A stretch of DNA of 64,000 nucleotides, taken from positions 1 through 64,000 of the forward strand of contig JALEFY010000016.1 of the NCBI GenBank assembly GCA_022760435.1. The letters run 5' to 3'. The position numbers and the translations under genes are program-made. The notes below the pieces were generated by a model. The model was not told the DNA's origin, ran no database searches, and saw only the letters and a program-made list of their open reading frames with translations. This DNA comes from Neomegalonema sp. (GTDB lineage: Bacteria > Pseudomonadota > Alphaproteobacteria > Rhodobacterales > Rhodobacteraceae). Below, in pieces: positions 1-9,687 of the stretch (its first letter is position 1; each line of letters starts with the position of its first letter).

Positions 1-1
1 C

Positions 2-883
2 GCCGGGCATTTGATCGACGGGTTCGGCAGCCGCGCACGGGCCTATGTGCAGGTGCAAAATGGCTGCGATCACCGCTGCACCTTCTGCATCATCCCGTTC
101 GGGCGCGGCAATTCGCGCTCGGTCCCGGCGGGGGTGGTGGTCGAGCAGATCCGGCGGCTGGTCGACAAGGGCTATCTCGAAGTGGTGCTGACCGGCGTCG
201 ACATCACTTCCTGGGGTGCGGATCTGCCCGGGCGCCCGCCCTTTGGCGATCTGGTCCAGCGGATCTTGCGTCTGGTGCCCGATCTGCCGCGGCTGCGCAT
301 TTCCTCGATCGACAGTGTCGAGGCCGATCCGGCGTTGCTCGATGCCATCCATGACGCCCCCCGGTTGATGCCGCATCTGCATCTGAGCTTGCAGGCCGGG
401 GATGATATGATCCTCAAGCGCATGAAGCGCCGCCACCTGCGCGCGCAGTCGATCGAGTTTTGCCACTCGGTGCGGGCGCGGCGGCCGGATATCGTGTTTG
501 GGGCCGATCTCATCGCTGGCTTTCCCACCGAGACCGAGGCGATGTTTGAGAACACGCTCGCGTTGGTTGAGCAATGCGGGCTGACCTGGCTGCATGTCTT
601 CCCGTTCTCGGCACGCGCGGGCACACCGGCAGCGCGGATGCCGCAATTGGAAAAGGCGGTCATCAAGGAGCGCGCGGCGCGCCTGCGCGAGGCAGGGGCG
701 GCACGGCTCGCCAAACATTTGGATGCGCAGATCGGCAAACGCCACCGCGTGCTGATGGAAAGCGCCGAGCTGGGGCGCACCGAAGGCTTCACCGAGATCC
801 GCTTTACCGCGCCGCAGCCCGTCGGCCAGATCGTCGAGGCGCTCGCGCGCGGGCATGACAACCAGCAATTGCTTGCGGATTAA
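2..883 (+). CDS. mtaB: tRNA t6A37 methylthiotransferase MtaB (5' truncated by window edge)
   Basis: Radical-SAM enzyme that adds a methylthio group to t6A37 in tRNAs reading ANN codons. The window opens inside the gene, so the N-terminal UPF0004 domain is missing; 293 residues are visible. The Cx3Cx2C cluster motif is seen in NGCDHRCTFCIIPFGRG near the left edge. It is followed by VVLTGVDITSWG and SSIDSVEADPALLDAI, which look like MtaB rather than MiaB or RimO. A C-terminal TRAM-like stretch follows. The first in-frame start-like codon (TTG at 11) lies just before the cluster motif and is not the true start. In many alphaproteobacteria mtaB is next to ftsY, as here apart from one inserted gene. 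Family membership is sure; the MtaB subfamily call rests on motif memory. Confidence 0.9.
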   Translation, partial: AGHLIDGFGSRARAYVQVQNGCDHRCTFCIIPFGRGNSRSVPAGVVVEQIRRLVDKGYLEVVLTGVDITSWGADLPGRPPFGDLVQRILRLVPDLPRLRISSIDSVEADPALLDAIHDAPRLMPHLHLSLQAGDDMILKRMKRRHLRAQSIEFCHSVRARRPDIVFGADLIAGFPTETEAMFENTLALVEQCGLTWLHVFPFSARAGTPAARMPQLEKAVIKERAARLREAGAARLAKHLDAQIGKRHRVLMESAELGRTEGFTEIRFTAPQPVGQIVEALARGHDNQQLLAD

Positions 884-989
884 TTCCGCGCGAGCATCTA
901 GCGGTTAACGCGCTGTTTGGGAAGAAGTTTATCAAATTTTTCGCAGTTGCTGCGTCATGATGGCTCAAACATCTTGAGGAGGGCCGAGC

Positions 990-2177
990 ATGTCGTTCCT
1001 GAACTGCACCCGCGGCAATGTCGCCTATATCTTTGCTCTCTTGCTGCCGAGCTTCGTCTTCGCCAGCGGCGCAGCGGTTGAGTATAACCGGGCGGTGACG
1101 CTCAAGGGCCGGCTCCAGCAATCCGCTGACTCCGCCGCGCTCGCGCTGGCGCAAGGGCAGTTGCTCGAAGAGAAATTCACTGAGGATCAGGCGAAGGACT
1201 TCCTGCGCGCCACGCTCAGCAAGGAGCACGATTTCACCATCACCACCTTGAGCGTCGAGCAGCCCAAATCGGGATCGGCGATCGTTACCGTCGATGCGAC
1301 CGTGCCGACCGGCTTTTTGAGCTTTTTCGGGCTCGAGACCCTCGAGATCAATGTGGTCTCGGAATCGGGCTATGATGAGCCGAAGGATCTCGAGTTTACG
1401 GTGTTTATTGACCGCTCGCCCTCGATGCTGATCGGGGCGACGCCCGCCGATATGGACAAGATCAAGATCATCAACGAAGAAATGGGGGAAGGTCCCAATT
1501 GCGCCTTTGCCTGTCACTATACCGGGCGCGATAGCTACACCCTCACTCGCACGCGCGGCGGCGCGACCCGCCTCGATGCCGCGAAGGATGCAACCGCATT
1601 GCTGCTCAACAAGGCGCTGGAGAGCGATTACGCCGATTTTGCCACGATCTATGCCGAGGTCCGTATCTTTGACGAGGATGTCTCGATCATCACTGATGGT
1701 ACGGCGTCGCAGGCTTTGACGGATCTGGTGAATATCGTGCCGCAGACCGAGGCCGATATGTCGGGCAACAAATACGCTCAGACCGATTTCAGCAAGTCCA
1801 TGGCGGACCTGTTGCAGGTCGGCAAGCAGAAGGCTCAAACGAACACGGACCGGCTGAACTACGCGGTTCTGATCACTGATGGGGTGGCCGATTACTCCTG
1901 GAACGGGCGCAAGATCGAGAAGTTCAATCCCGAAAAATGCAACATGATCAAGAACAGTGATCTGAAATTGGCGGTGATTTACACGACTTACTTCCCGCTC
2001 TATGAGAACAATTTCTACAATGTCCATGTGAAGCCGTTCGAGAACGAGATCATGCCGGCGCTCAAGGAATGCGCGAGCGAAGGTCTGTTCTTTGAGGCTG
2101 AGCATGCCGAGGATATCGATGCGGCGATGCAGGATATCCTCGAGCGGGCCTTGCCCCGGCCTGTGCTGAAGAAATAA
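990..2177 (+). CDS. TadG-like pilus-assembly protein with vWA domain
   Basis: 395 residues. Residues 1-55 form the Tad/TadE-like N-terminus: a short polar start, one membrane segment (about 12-30) and the typical ADSAALALAQ run. From about residue 130 a von Willebrand A domain follows, with a MIDAS-like DxSxS in FIDRSPSM. Such proteins are usually minor pseudopilin-like parts of Flp/Tad pilus systems or envelope-anchored adhesins. No other tad gene is in the window, so this looks like an orphan copy. A strong Shine-Dalgarno GAGGAGGG (976-983) fixes the ATG start. The gene sits between mtaB and ftsY and ends in its own intrinsic terminator, so it is probably not cotranscribed with ftsY. Confidence 0.8.
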   Translation: MSFLNCTRGNVAYIFALLLPSFVFASGAAVEYNRAVTLKGRLQQSADSAALALAQGQLLEEKFTEDQAKDFLRATLSKEHDFTITTLSVEQPKSGSAIVTVDATVPTGFLSFFGLETLEINVVSESGYDEPKDLEFTVFIDRSPSMLIGATPADMDKIKIINEEMGEGPNCAFACHYTGRDSYTLTRTRGGATRLDAAKDATALLLNKALESDYADFATIYAEVRIFDEDVSIITDGTASQALTDLVNIVPQTEADMSGNKYAQTDFSKSMADLLQVGKQKAQTNTDRLNYAVLITDGVADYSWNGRKIEKFNPEKCNMIKNSDLKLAVIYTTYFPLYENNFYNVHVKPFENEIMPALKECASEGLFFEAEHAEDIDAAMQDILERALPRPVLKK

Positions 2178-2203
2178 GGCGCGTTTGACCGCCCAGGAAA
2201 CCC

Positions 2204-2243
2204 GAGCCCGGCCGCCCCAGAGGTGTGCCGGGCTCTTTTGTTT
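2204..2243 (+). terminator. Intrinsic terminator after the TadG-like gene
   Basis: A perfect 9-bp stem GAGCCCGGC (2204-2212) and GCCGGGCTC (2227-2235) with a 14-nt loop is followed directly by TTTTGTTT. It lies 27 nt after the TadG-like stop codon and separates that gene from ftsY. Confidence 0.8.
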
Positions 2244-2369
2244 GGCGCGCTGGCCGGAGGTCTTGTTCGTTCTAATCTGCGTTCTCTTGCCTGTTGGCCC
2301 GGGGCGCGGCTTTCTATATGGGCTAGAGACCCGCGCGCCCGCGCGCCATTCGAATGTTGCGAGACCCCG

Positions 2370-3650
2370 ATGTCGTTTTTCCGCCGCCTCAAGGACCGCC
2401 TGCTCAAATCCTCATCGAAGATTGATGAGGGGCTCGATGCGATGATGGAGAGCGGTGAAGAAGAGGCGGTGGAGCCGCAACACGGAGCACAAGAGGCGCC
2501 GCTAGAGTCGCCTCAAGAGGCGCCCGAAGCGCCGCCATTGGAGACGCCGGTGCAAGCGCCAGTTGAGTCTCCTGAGCTGGCTCCTGTCGAGGATCCTGCC
2601 GAGGATCCTGCGGAACTTCCGGCTTCCGCGCCTGAAATGCCGGACGAGGCCGGGGCGCAGCACGCGCATCCCAGCGCCCCGGTTCCATCCGCGCCAGTTC
2701 CTTCGACGCCAGTTCCATCCGGGCCGCCCCCCGCGCCAGAGGCCGAGAAGCGGCCCGGATTTGGAGCAAGGATGCTCGGCGCCCTGACCGGCCGCGCCCC
2801 GGGGCTCGTCGAAAAGCGCCGGGTGCTCGATGATGATTTTCTCGAAGAACTCGAAGAGCTGCTGATCTCCACCGATCTGGGCGTCGAGACCGCGCTTCGC
2901 GTCGCGGCCAATATCGCAGAAGGGCGCTATGGCAGCAAAGTCGGCGCGCGCGAGATCAAGGAGCTGCTCGCCGGGGAGATCGCGCAGATCCTCGAGCCGG
3001 TCGCGCGCCCGCTGCCGCTCTACGGCAAGAAGCCGCAAGTGGTGCTGGTGGTCGGGGTGAACGGCTCGGGTAAGACCACGACCATCGGCAAGATCGCCAG
3101 CCAGCTCAAATCCGCCGGAAAATCGGTGATGATCGCGGCGGGTGATACCTTCCGCGCCGCCGCCGTCGAGCAATTGCAGGTCTGGGGTGATCGCGCCGGG
3201 GTGCCGGTCTTCAAGATCGAGCAGGGCGGTGATCCGGCCTCCCTCGCCTATGACGCGCTCTCGGCCGCGCGTGAGCAGTCGGCGGATATCCTGCTGATCG
3301 ACACGGCGGGGCGGTTGCAGAACCGCTCGGACCTGATGGAGGAGCTGTCCAAGATCGTGCGGGTGATCCGCAAAATCGACCCCGACGCGCCCCACAACAC
3401 TCTGCTGGTGCTCGATGCGACCACCGGGCAAAACGCGATCAACCAGGCCGAGGTGTTTGGCAAGGTCGCCGATGTCTCCGGCCTCGTGATGACCAAGCTC
3501 GACGGCACCGCGCGTGGCGGGGTGCTGGTGGCGCTTGCGGACAAGATCGGCCTGCCGATCCATGCCATCGGGGTCGGCGAGAGCATCGAGGATCTGCAAC
3601 CCTTCGACCCGATGGATTTCGCTCGGGCGCTCACTGGCGCGGATCGTTAA
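2370..3650 (+). CDS. ftsY: Signal recognition particle receptor FtsY
   Basis: 426 residues. SRP receptor GTPase that docks ribosome-SRP complexes at the inner membrane for cotranslational insertion. Start chosen at ATG 2370 (MSFFRRLKDRLLK), the usual short amphipathic FtsY start; an upstream in-frame extension to 2223 covers the terminator region and is rejected. Residues ~25-135 are an acidic, proline-rich low-complexity A-domain with imperfect APVPS repeats. The NG domain follows, with GVNGSGKTTT (G1), DTFRAAA, DTAGR (G3) and TKLDGTARGG. It converges with the sulfotransferase gene, separated by only 3 nt. Confidence 0.95.
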   Translation: MSFFRRLKDRLLKSSSKIDEGLDAMMESGEEEAVEPQHGAQEAPLESPQEAPEAPPLETPVQAPVESPELAPVEDPAEDPAELPASAPEMPDEAGAQHAHPSAPVPSAPVPSTPVPSGPPPAPEAEKRPGFGARMLGALTGRAPGLVEKRRVLDDDFLEELEELLISTDLGVETALRVAANIAEGRYGSKVGAREIKELLAGEIAQILEPVARPLPLYGKKPQVVLVVGVNGSGKTTTIGKIASQLKSAGKSVMIAAGDTFRAAAVEQLQVWGDRAGVPVFKIEQGGDPASLAYDALSAAREQSADILLIDTAGRLQNRSDLMEELSKIVRVIRKIDPDAPHNTLLVLDATTGQNAINQAEVFGKVADVSGLVMTKLDGTARGGVLVALADKIGLPIHAIGVGESIEDLQPFDPMDFARALTGADR

Positions 3651-3653
3651 GGC

Positions 3654-4577
3654 TCAAGCGCCCCGTGCGGCCAGGATCGCGCCGCGCAAATCCTGGTAGC
3701 GGGCGATCTGCGCTGTCAGCAGGCTCTCCAGGTGCGAGCGATGGCGCTCGGGGATGCCGGTGGTTTCGGTCGCGTTCTGGACGCTGTCGCGCTTGGCCGC
3801 GACCACATATTTCTCCGCCGCTGACAGGCCGAGAAAGCGGTAGATCTCTTGCAGCAGCGCATCGGGGCGCTGGGCGACATCCTCAAAAAGCGCGAGATGA
3901 AGATGGCCGGGGCGCAGCCTTGCCCGCCAATTCTCGATCTGCGCCGCGTAATCGGCCCGCGCCAACTGGTCGGGGTTTTCGAAATAACGCAGCAATTTCT
4001 TCTCCGGCACCTGGTCGATCCCCCCGGCCTTGCGCCCGAGATCCTTCTTGGCGTGAGACCAGGCCCGATCAACCGGCTCGCGCAGCATGATGATGACCTT
4101 GATCGCCGGGTTGAGCACGATCACGTCGTCGATCACCTCGGGCGGCAGCGTCGCGTAGGAGGCCGTGGCTTCACCGCGCAGGATCGGTGCGAAGGGCTCG
4201 CCGAACAGCTTTTGCGCCTGCGCCGAGCGCTTTTCGCGCTGCTCGGGGGAGAGGCGGAAGTGATCGAGATACCAGTCCAGCTCGGCAGAGCGGAATTTCG
4301 GCAGGTGCTGGCGGTCGAGATAGTTGAAGAACAAGAGTTCCTTGGGCTCGCTCATCTGCACATGCGGATGCAGCTTCATGTTCGCATTGAGCCAGGAGGT
4401 GCCGGTGCGCTGCGGCCCGGCGATGAAGAAATCGGGGAACAGATCCAACAAGCCCGGCCGCGGGCTCGCCTTGACAAAGCGCAGACGGGCAAGGCGCTCG
4501 GCGAGCTGCGCGGGATCGCAAGAGGGGGAACCTGAGGGGGAACCAGAGGGGGCACTGGCGGCGGCGTTGGAACTCAT
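3654..4577 (-). CDS. PAPS-dependent sulfotransferase family protein
   Basis: 307 residues. The 5'-phosphosulfate-binding loop is visible as AGPQRTGTSWLNANM (about 52-66) and the 3'-phosphate-binding region as REPVDRAWSHAKKD. These are the two hallmarks of the sulfotransferase fold. Substrate unknown; bacterial relatives modify carbohydrates, lipids or small metabolites. The N-terminus contains a short SGSPSGSPS repeat that may be poorly ordered. No signal peptide, so cytosolic. It follows the aap transporter operon on the same strand, 87 nt after aapP, with no obvious functional link. Confidence 0.8.
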   Translation of the reverse strand: MSSNAAASAPSGSPSGSPSCDPAQLAERLARLRFVKASPRPGLLDLFPDFFIAGPQRTGTSWLNANMKLHPHVQMSEPKELLFFNYLDRQHLPKFRSAELDWYLDHFRLSPEQREKRSAQAQKLFGEPFAPILRGEATASYATLPPEVIDDVIVLNPAIKVIIMLREPVDRAWSHAKKDLGRKAGGIDQVPEKKLLRYFENPDQLARADYAAQIENWRARLRPGHLHLALFEDVAQRPDALLQEIYRFLGLSAAEKYVVAAKRDSVQNATETTGIPERHRSHLESLLTAQIARYQDLRGAILAARGA

Positions 4578-4664
4578 GGGATCGTCCTTCGGTCTGCCGC
4601 TTGTAACCGGCCAGTCATGGCCGGTAAAGCCGGATGCCGCTTAACCCCTGACCTCCCCGCAGCC

Positions 4665-5456
4665 TCAATGCCCGAGGATCTGGCTCAGGAACAGTTTCGT
4701 CCGTTCATTCTGCGGATTGGTGAAGAAGGCCTCGGGCTCGTTCTGCTCAATCACCTGCCCCTCGGCCATGAAGATCACCCGGTTCGCCACCTCGCGGGCA
4801 AAGCCCATCTCGTGGGTCACGCAGATCATCGTCATCCCGTCCTCGGCTAGGCCGACCATGGTGTCGAGCACCTCCTTGATCATCTCCGGATCGAGCGCCG
4901 AGGTCGGCTCGTCAAACAGCATGATCTTGGGCTCCATGCACAGCGCGCGGGCGATGGCGACGCGCTGTTGCTGCCCACCGGAGAGCTGACCGGGATATTT
5001 ATGCGCCTGCTCGGGGATCTTCACCCGCTCGAGGTAGTGCATCGCGATCTCTTCGGCCTTGCGCTTGGGCATCTTGCGCACCCAGATCGGGGCCAGCGTG
5101 CAGTTCTCGAGGATGCTCAGATGCGGGAACAGGTTGAAGTGCTGAAACACCATCCCGACCTCGCGCCGGATCTCGTCGATCTTCTTGAGATCCGAGGTCA
5201 GCTCGATGCCATCGACGACGATCTTGCCTTTCTGGTGCTCCTCGAGCCGATTGATGCAGCGGATCAGGGTGGACTTGCCTGATCCGGATGGCCCACAGAC
5301 CACGATCCGCTCGCCGCGATGCACGGTGAGATTGATGTCTCGCAGCACATGGAACGAACCGTACCATTTGTTCATCCCGGTGATCTGGATGGCCACCTCG
5401 TCCGAAACTTGCATCTTTGAGCGATCGGCGGTCTTTTCAGCGACGGCTGTGGTCAT
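4665..5456 (-). CDS. aapP: General L-amino-acid ABC transporter, ATP-binding subunit
   Basis: 263 residues. Energises uptake of a broad range of L-amino acids with AapQ and AapM. Walker [10 protein letters not shown], the ABC signature [15 protein letters not shown], Walker [13 protein letters not shown] and the H-loop VTHEMGF are all present and in order. This is a polar amino-acid (GlnQ/BztD type) ATPase. Last gene of the aapJQMP operon, 18 nt after aapM. The symbol is assigned from gene order and the long-loop permeases next to it; BztD would be an equivalent name. Confidence 0.92.
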   Translation of the reverse strand: MTTAVAEKTADRSKMQVSDEVAIQITGMNKWYGSFHVLRDINLTVHRGERIVVCGPSGSGKSTLIRCINRLEEHQKGKIVVDGIELTSDLKKIDEIRREVGMVFQHFNLFPHLSILENCTLAPIWVRKMPKRKAEEIAMHYLERVKIPEQAHKYPGQLSGGQQQRVAIARALCMEPKIMLFDEPTSALDPEMIKEVLDTMVGLAEDGMTMICVTHEMGFAREVANRVIFMAEGQVIEQNEPEAFFTNPQNERTKLFLSQILGH

Positions 5457-5474
5457 GGGATCGGCTCCTCAAAA

Positions 5475-7013
5475 TTAGCGGGCATGGCCGCGGCGCAGAC
5501 GTTTCTCCATGACCATGGAGTAGCGCGACATGCCGAAGCAGAAGAAAAAGAAGAACAGGGCAGCGGCCAGATAGCCGGTATTCGCTTGAACCGGCGAGGA
5601 CCAGGCGCTGTCCGAGAAGGTGAACTGGATCATCCCCAGCAGATCGAACAGGCCGATGATCAGCACGAGGGTGGTGTCCTTGAACAAGCCGATAAACGTG
5701 TTGACGATGCCCGGGATCACCAGGGTGAGCGCTTGCGGCAGCACGATCAGGTTCATCATCCGCCAATAGGGCAGGCCGAGCGCCATCGCGCCCTCGAACT
5801 GCCCTTTCGGGATCGCTTGCAGCCCGCCGCGTACGACTTCTGCCATATAAGCCGAGGAGAACAGCGCCACCCCGATCAAGGCGCGGAGCAGTTTGTTGAA
5901 CTCGACGCCTTCGGGCAGGAAGAAGGGCAGCATGTTCGAGGACATGTAGAGCACGGTGATCAGCGGCACCCCGCGCCAGAACTCGATGAAGACGATCGAG
6001 AGCAGACGGATCACCGGCAGCGAGGAGCGGCGCCCGAGCGCGAGCAGGACGCCGATGGGCAGCGAGACGGCGATGCCGGTGACGGCGACCACGAGACTGA
6101 CCAGCATCCCGCCCCAATCGGCGGTTTCGACCGTCGGCATGCCCAGATCGATTGTGCACAGGAATGTCGCGAGCGCGAAATAAGCGATGATCGCGCCGAG
6201 CGAGAAGAGCGTGCCGCCAAGGGCGAGCCCGGCTTCGCCGAGCAGACCCTTCTGCCCGGCAAAGCCCAGACCCAAGGTGAGCGCGATCAGGACGGCAAAG
6301 ATCAGCCAGGTGCTTGGATCGGTTTCAAGATTGCCGCCCGTAAGCAGCAGGAAGGCGATCACCGGAAATACCAGGATCATGAACAGCGCCACGGGCCGCC
6401 GGCTGACGCCTTCGGGGATCAGCAAGAAGATCAGTCCGAGCACCATCAGGATTTGTGAGCCGACCCGCTCAAAGGGCAGTTCATCAAACCAGGCCATGGA
6501 GTAGAGCCCGATGCCGACGCCCAGCGCCAGCAATGCCATGCCGACGATGCGCCGATAAGGCACCGCATCCATGATAAGCCAGCCGATCCCGGCCGCGCCG
6601 ATCAGATAGACCAGATTGGGCCGCCACAATTCCGGGTCCGGATAGCGGCCATAGACATAGAGCTTCCATTTCGCTGAGACGAAAGGCCAGCAAGCGCCGA
6701 ACCAGTCAGCGGCTTTGTCGCCGCCCTGCAAGGTCGTGGTGCAGACCCCGCGCTTGATCCCTTCGGGATCGGCCCAGACCGCATCGATCAGGGTGAAATT
6801 GATCAGCGACCAGATTGCAGAAATGCCTAAGTAGAACACGACCACGGTCAACAAGATCATCAGCAGTGACTGGATCGCCGCCCCGATCGTGCTGAAATTC
6901 GACATGGAGTGAAAGACATTCTGCCAAAGCCAGCCCATGATCCCCGATTGGCTCGGCGGAGGCGCCATGCGGGGGGCGTCTTCGGTACGGACAAAAGCGA
7001 TATTCTGTGTCAT
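5475..7013 (-). CDS. aapM: General L-amino-acid ABC transporter permease AapM/BztC type
   Basis: 512 residues, much longer than ordinary His/Glu permeases, as is usual for AapM. An N-terminal membrane segment near residues 50-72 is followed by a long insert with several further hydrophobic segments. The C-terminal half carries the His/Glu/Gln permease core with the EAA loop (ALGLPYWRMMNLIVLPQAL). Pairs with AapQ to form the membrane channel. It is 9 nt downstream of aapQ and 18 nt upstream of aapP, so clearly one transcription unit. Confidence 0.92.
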   Translation of the reverse strand: MTQNIAFVRTEDAPRMAPPPSQSGIMGWLWQNVFHSMSNFSTIGAAIQSLLMILLTVVVFYLGISAIWSLINFTLIDAVWADPEGIKRGVCTTTLQGGDKAADWFGACWPFVSAKWKLYVYGRYPDPELWRPNLVYLIGAAGIGWLIMDAVPYRRIVGMALLALGVGIGLYSMAWFDELPFERVGSQILMVLGLIFLLIPEGVSRRPVALFMILVFPVIAFLLLTGGNLETDPSTWLIFAVLIALTLGLGFAGQKGLLGEAGLALGGTLFSLGAIIAYFALATFLCTIDLGMPTVETADWGGMLVSLVVAVTGIAVSLPIGVLLALGRRSSLPVIRLLSIVFIEFWRGVPLITVLYMSSNMLPFFLPEGVEFNKLLRALIGVALFSSAYMAEVVRGGLQAIPKGQFEGAMALGLPYWRMMNLIVLPQALTLVIPGIVNTFIGLFKDTTLVLIIGLFDLLGMIQFTFSDSAWSSPVQANTGYLAAALFFFFFCFGMSRYSMVMEKRLRRGHAR

Positions 7014-7022
7014 GCCTGTCTC

Positions 7023-8261
7023 CTACCGCTCGACCAGCTTCATGCGGTTGTTGAACCAGTTCATCAGTGCGGCGGTGCCCAGGCTGAGGGTGAGATAGCA
7101 AAGCATCACGATGAAGATGATCTCGATGGCGCGCCCGTTCACATTCAGCGCGGTGGTGGCAGAGGACACGAGGTCAGGATAGGCAATCGCCACCGCCAGC
7201 GAGGAGTTCTTGGTCAGGTTCAGATATTGCGAGGTCAGCGGCGGGATGATCACGCGCAGCGCCTGCGGGATGATCACGAGATTGAGGGTCGGTTGCTGGC
7301 GCAGTCCCAGCGCATGGGCGGCTTCCGACTGGCCCTTGTTGATCGCCAGGATCCCGGCCCGCACGATCTCGGCGATAAAGGCGGCGGTATAGAAGGAGAG
7401 CGCGCCGGTCAGGGCGATCATCTCGGGAATGATGACCGTGCCTTGGCCGATCTGATAGCCGCGGCGCAGGATCGGGCCGCTATCCATGAACACCGGATAC
7501 TCCCAGTTCAGCGGCGCTCCGGTGGCGTAGAACACGATAAGGGGCAGAACGATCAGCAGCCCGAGACCGGCCCAGAAGGTCGGGAAGGTCTGCCCGCTGT
7601 CCTCCTGACGCTTACGCGCCCAATGCGCGATGCCGAACCAGCCCGCGATCGCGATGAGCACGGCCAGCGCCGACATCCAGAAGCCCGGCTGCATGTCGGG
7701 GAAGGGCAGATAAAGCCCGGTGATATTGAGCCCGGCCGCATCGCCAGCGATCTCGATCTTCTCGCGCTTGCTGGGCAAATTGCGCAGCACGCCGAAATAG
7801 AAGATGAAAATCCAGAGCAGGACCGGGATATTGCGGAAGATCTCGACATAAACGGTGCCAAACCCGCGCAGGATCGCGTTTTCGGACAGGCGGAAAATCC
7901 CGATTGTAAAGCCGATGACGGTGGCCAGGATGATGCCGATAATGGCCACGGAGATGGTGTTGAGCAGCCCCAGGATCAGCACATCGCGGTAATGCGACAC
8001 GCCCGGTGTGTAATCCATGAACCAGGTGCCGAAGGTGGTGCCCATCTGGAAGCCGGCGATCTGATCAAGAAAGCCGAAGCTGAGATCCTTGCCCTGGGCG
8101 GCGAGGTTGGTCAGCGTGTTCTGGGCCAGAAAATAGAAGAACCAGAGGATGAACCCGCCGACAAGGATCTGAAAGAAGATCCCGCGTACCTTGGGATCAT
8201 AGATCAGCGACCCTTTTTCGCTCGTTTGGTCGACGCCCGTTTCCGGGTGTGTTTCCGCCAT
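7023..8261 (-). CDS. aapQ: General L-amino-acid ABC transporter permease AapQ/BztB type
   Basis: 412 residues. First permease subunit of the aap system. A membrane segment at about 28-48, a large periplasmic insert and the C-terminal permease core are visible. The EAA motif reads AHALGLRQQPTLNLVIIPQALRV in part. Separated from aapJ by 193 nt that contain a strong minus-strand terminator. Readthrough or a secondary promoter is therefore needed for expression with aapJ. Confidence 0.92.
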   Translation of the reverse strand: MAETHPETGVDQTSEKGSLIYDPKVRGIFFQILVGGFILWFFYFLAQNTLTNLAAQGKDLSFGFLDQIAGFQMGTTFGTWFMDYTPGVSHYRDVLILGLLNTISVAIIGIILATVIGFTIGIFRLSENAILRGFGTVYVEIFRNIPVLLWIFIFYFGVLRNLPSKREKIEIAGDAAGLNITGLYLPFPDMQPGFWMSALAVLIAIAGWFGIAHWARKRQEDSGQTFPTFWAGLGLLIVLPLIVFYATGAPLNWEYPVFMDSGPILRRGYQIGQGTVIIPEMIALTGALSFYTAAFIAEIVRAGILAINKGQSEAAHALGLRQQPTLNLVIIPQALRVIIPPLTSQYLNLTKNSSLAVAIAYPDLVSSATTALNVNGRAIEIIFIVMLCYLTLSLGTAALMNWFNNRMKLVER

Positions 8262-8411
8262 AACCCGTTCCCTTATCCTGTAAGCTCAGCTCAGTCGCGC
8301 CCCCGGTGCGGATCATGAACTTGGTGCGAAAAGCGGCCTGATCGCGCCATCCGGTCTCGTGCGGCCCATGCTTCAAGCGCTGGGCACCGCAATTTGCATG
8401 CCTTTGGGCAC

Positions 8412-8441
8412 AAAAAGAGCGGGCGATAGGCTCGCCCGCTC
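8412..8441 (-). terminator. Intrinsic terminator/attenuator between aapJ and aapQ
   Basis: A perfect 10-bp stem (8417-8426 paired with 8432-8441) with a 5-nt loop is followed on the minus strand by five T. It lies 13 nt after the aapJ stop and before aapQ. This is the usual arrangement for making binding protein in excess over permease. Confidence 0.85.
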
Positions 8442-8454
8442 TCAATTTCATCGC

Positions 8455-9474
8455 TTAGCGGATCGGCGGTGCGTATTGCAGGCCGCCTTTGCTCCACAGG
8501 GCGTTCACGCCGCGCGCGAGGCCAAGCGGGGTGTTCGGGCCCACATTGGTCTCATAGATCTCGCCATAGTTGCCGACCTGGGCAATCACAGCCGCGCACC
8601 AGTCATTGGGAATGCCAAGCTGCTCGCCGAAATTGCCTTCCGAGCCGAGCATCCGCTTGATGGACGGGCTTTCGGAACCTTTCATCTCTGCAACATTCGA
8701 GCTGGTGATGCCCATTTCTTCTGCATTCAGCATGCAGTTATGGGTCCATTTCACAATGTTGAAGAAGTTGTCATCGCCTTGGCGAACAACCGGGCCCAGC
8801 GGCTCTTTCGAGATGATCTCGGGCAGAACCGTATGCGCATCCGGGTTGGTGAGTTTCAGGCGCAGCGCTGCGAGGCCCGAGCGGTCGGTGGTGTAGACAT
8901 CGCACAGACCGGCATCATAGCCGGCAACGGCTTCGTCGGTCTTTTCGAAGGTCTTGAGCTCGAACTTCATGCCGTTGGCACGGAAGAAGTCGGTGATGTT
9001 CAGCTCGGTGGTGGTGCCGGCATTGGTGCAGATCGAGGCACCGTCCAGCTCAAGCGCCGAAGTCACGCCGAGCTCGCTCGGGACCATCATGCCTTGGCCG
9101 TCATAGTAGTTGACGCCAGCGAAGTTCAGGCCGAGCTGGGTGTCGCGGGTCATGGTCCAGGTGGTGTTACGCACCAGCAGATCAATCTCGCCCGAGGACA
9201 GCGCGGTGAAACGCTCTTTCGCGGTCAGCGGGGTGAATTTCGTCTTGCTCGCATCGCCGAGAATGGCGGTGGTGACAGCGCGGCACAGATCGACGTCGAT
9301 ACCCGTCCAGGTGCCCGCGTCATCGGCGCTGGAGAAGCCCGGCAGGCCCTGGCTGACGCCGCAGTTCAACGCGCCTTCAGCCTTGATCTTGGCGACGGTG
9401 TCGCCGTCTGCTGCGAAGGCCGAGCTGGCCAGCAGGCTGATTGCAACAGTGCCAATTACGGTCGTGAGTTTCAT
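8455..9474 (-). CDS. aapJ: Periplasmic general L-amino-acid-binding protein
   Basis: 339 residues. Solute-binding protein that captures L-amino acids in the periplasm for AapQMP. A Sec signal peptide is visible (MKLTTVIGTVAISLLASSAFA, cleavage after AFA). The mature part follows the SBP_bac_3 fold: GVSQGLPGFSSADDAGTWTG and the conserved GIDVDLCRAV, VRNTTWTMTRD and YTTDRSGLAALR. Shine-Dalgarno AGAGGA precedes the ATG. First gene of the operon and followed by a terminator, suggesting high expression. Confidence 0.93.
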   Translation of the reverse strand: MKLTTVIGTVAISLLASSAFAADGDTVAKIKAEGALNCGVSQGLPGFSSADDAGTWTGIDVDLCRAVTTAILGDASKTKFTPLTAKERFTALSSGEIDLLVRNTTWTMTRDTQLGLNFAGVNYYDGQGMMVPSELGVTSALELDGASICTNAGTTTELNITDFFRANGMKFELKTFEKTDEAVAGYDAGLCDVYTTDRSGLAALRLKLTNPDAHTVLPEIISKEPLGPVVRQGDDNFFNIVKWTHNCMLNAEEMGITSSNVAEMKGSESPSIKRMLGSEGNFGEQLGIPNDWCAAVIAQVGNYGEIYETNVGPNTPLGLARGVNALWSKGGLQYAPPIR

Positions 9475-9687
9475 CGACTATCCTCTTCCCTTAACTCGTT
9501 TGGGAGGGATCGGGCGTGTGAGCCAATCCTTCCGAGTCCGAAGGGGTGACCACGTATCACCACCTTCGATCGCAAGGATTGCAGGCAGAAATGTATCCTG
9601 ACAAGACGCAAGAATGGCGTGAGAGGAAAAAAAATCGACTGGAAAGGCTTGAAACGGCTCGTCTCGCGAGTATTGGGTAGACTTAAG

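Noticed and set aside
804-2105. Long minus-strand frame opposite the TadG-like gene (and similar long shadows opposite phnI, the amidase, murF, prfC and the Ig-domain gene)
   Set aside because: High G+C bias opens antisense frames. These lack domains, ribosome-binding sites and sensible composition, and the opposite strand has a clear gene.
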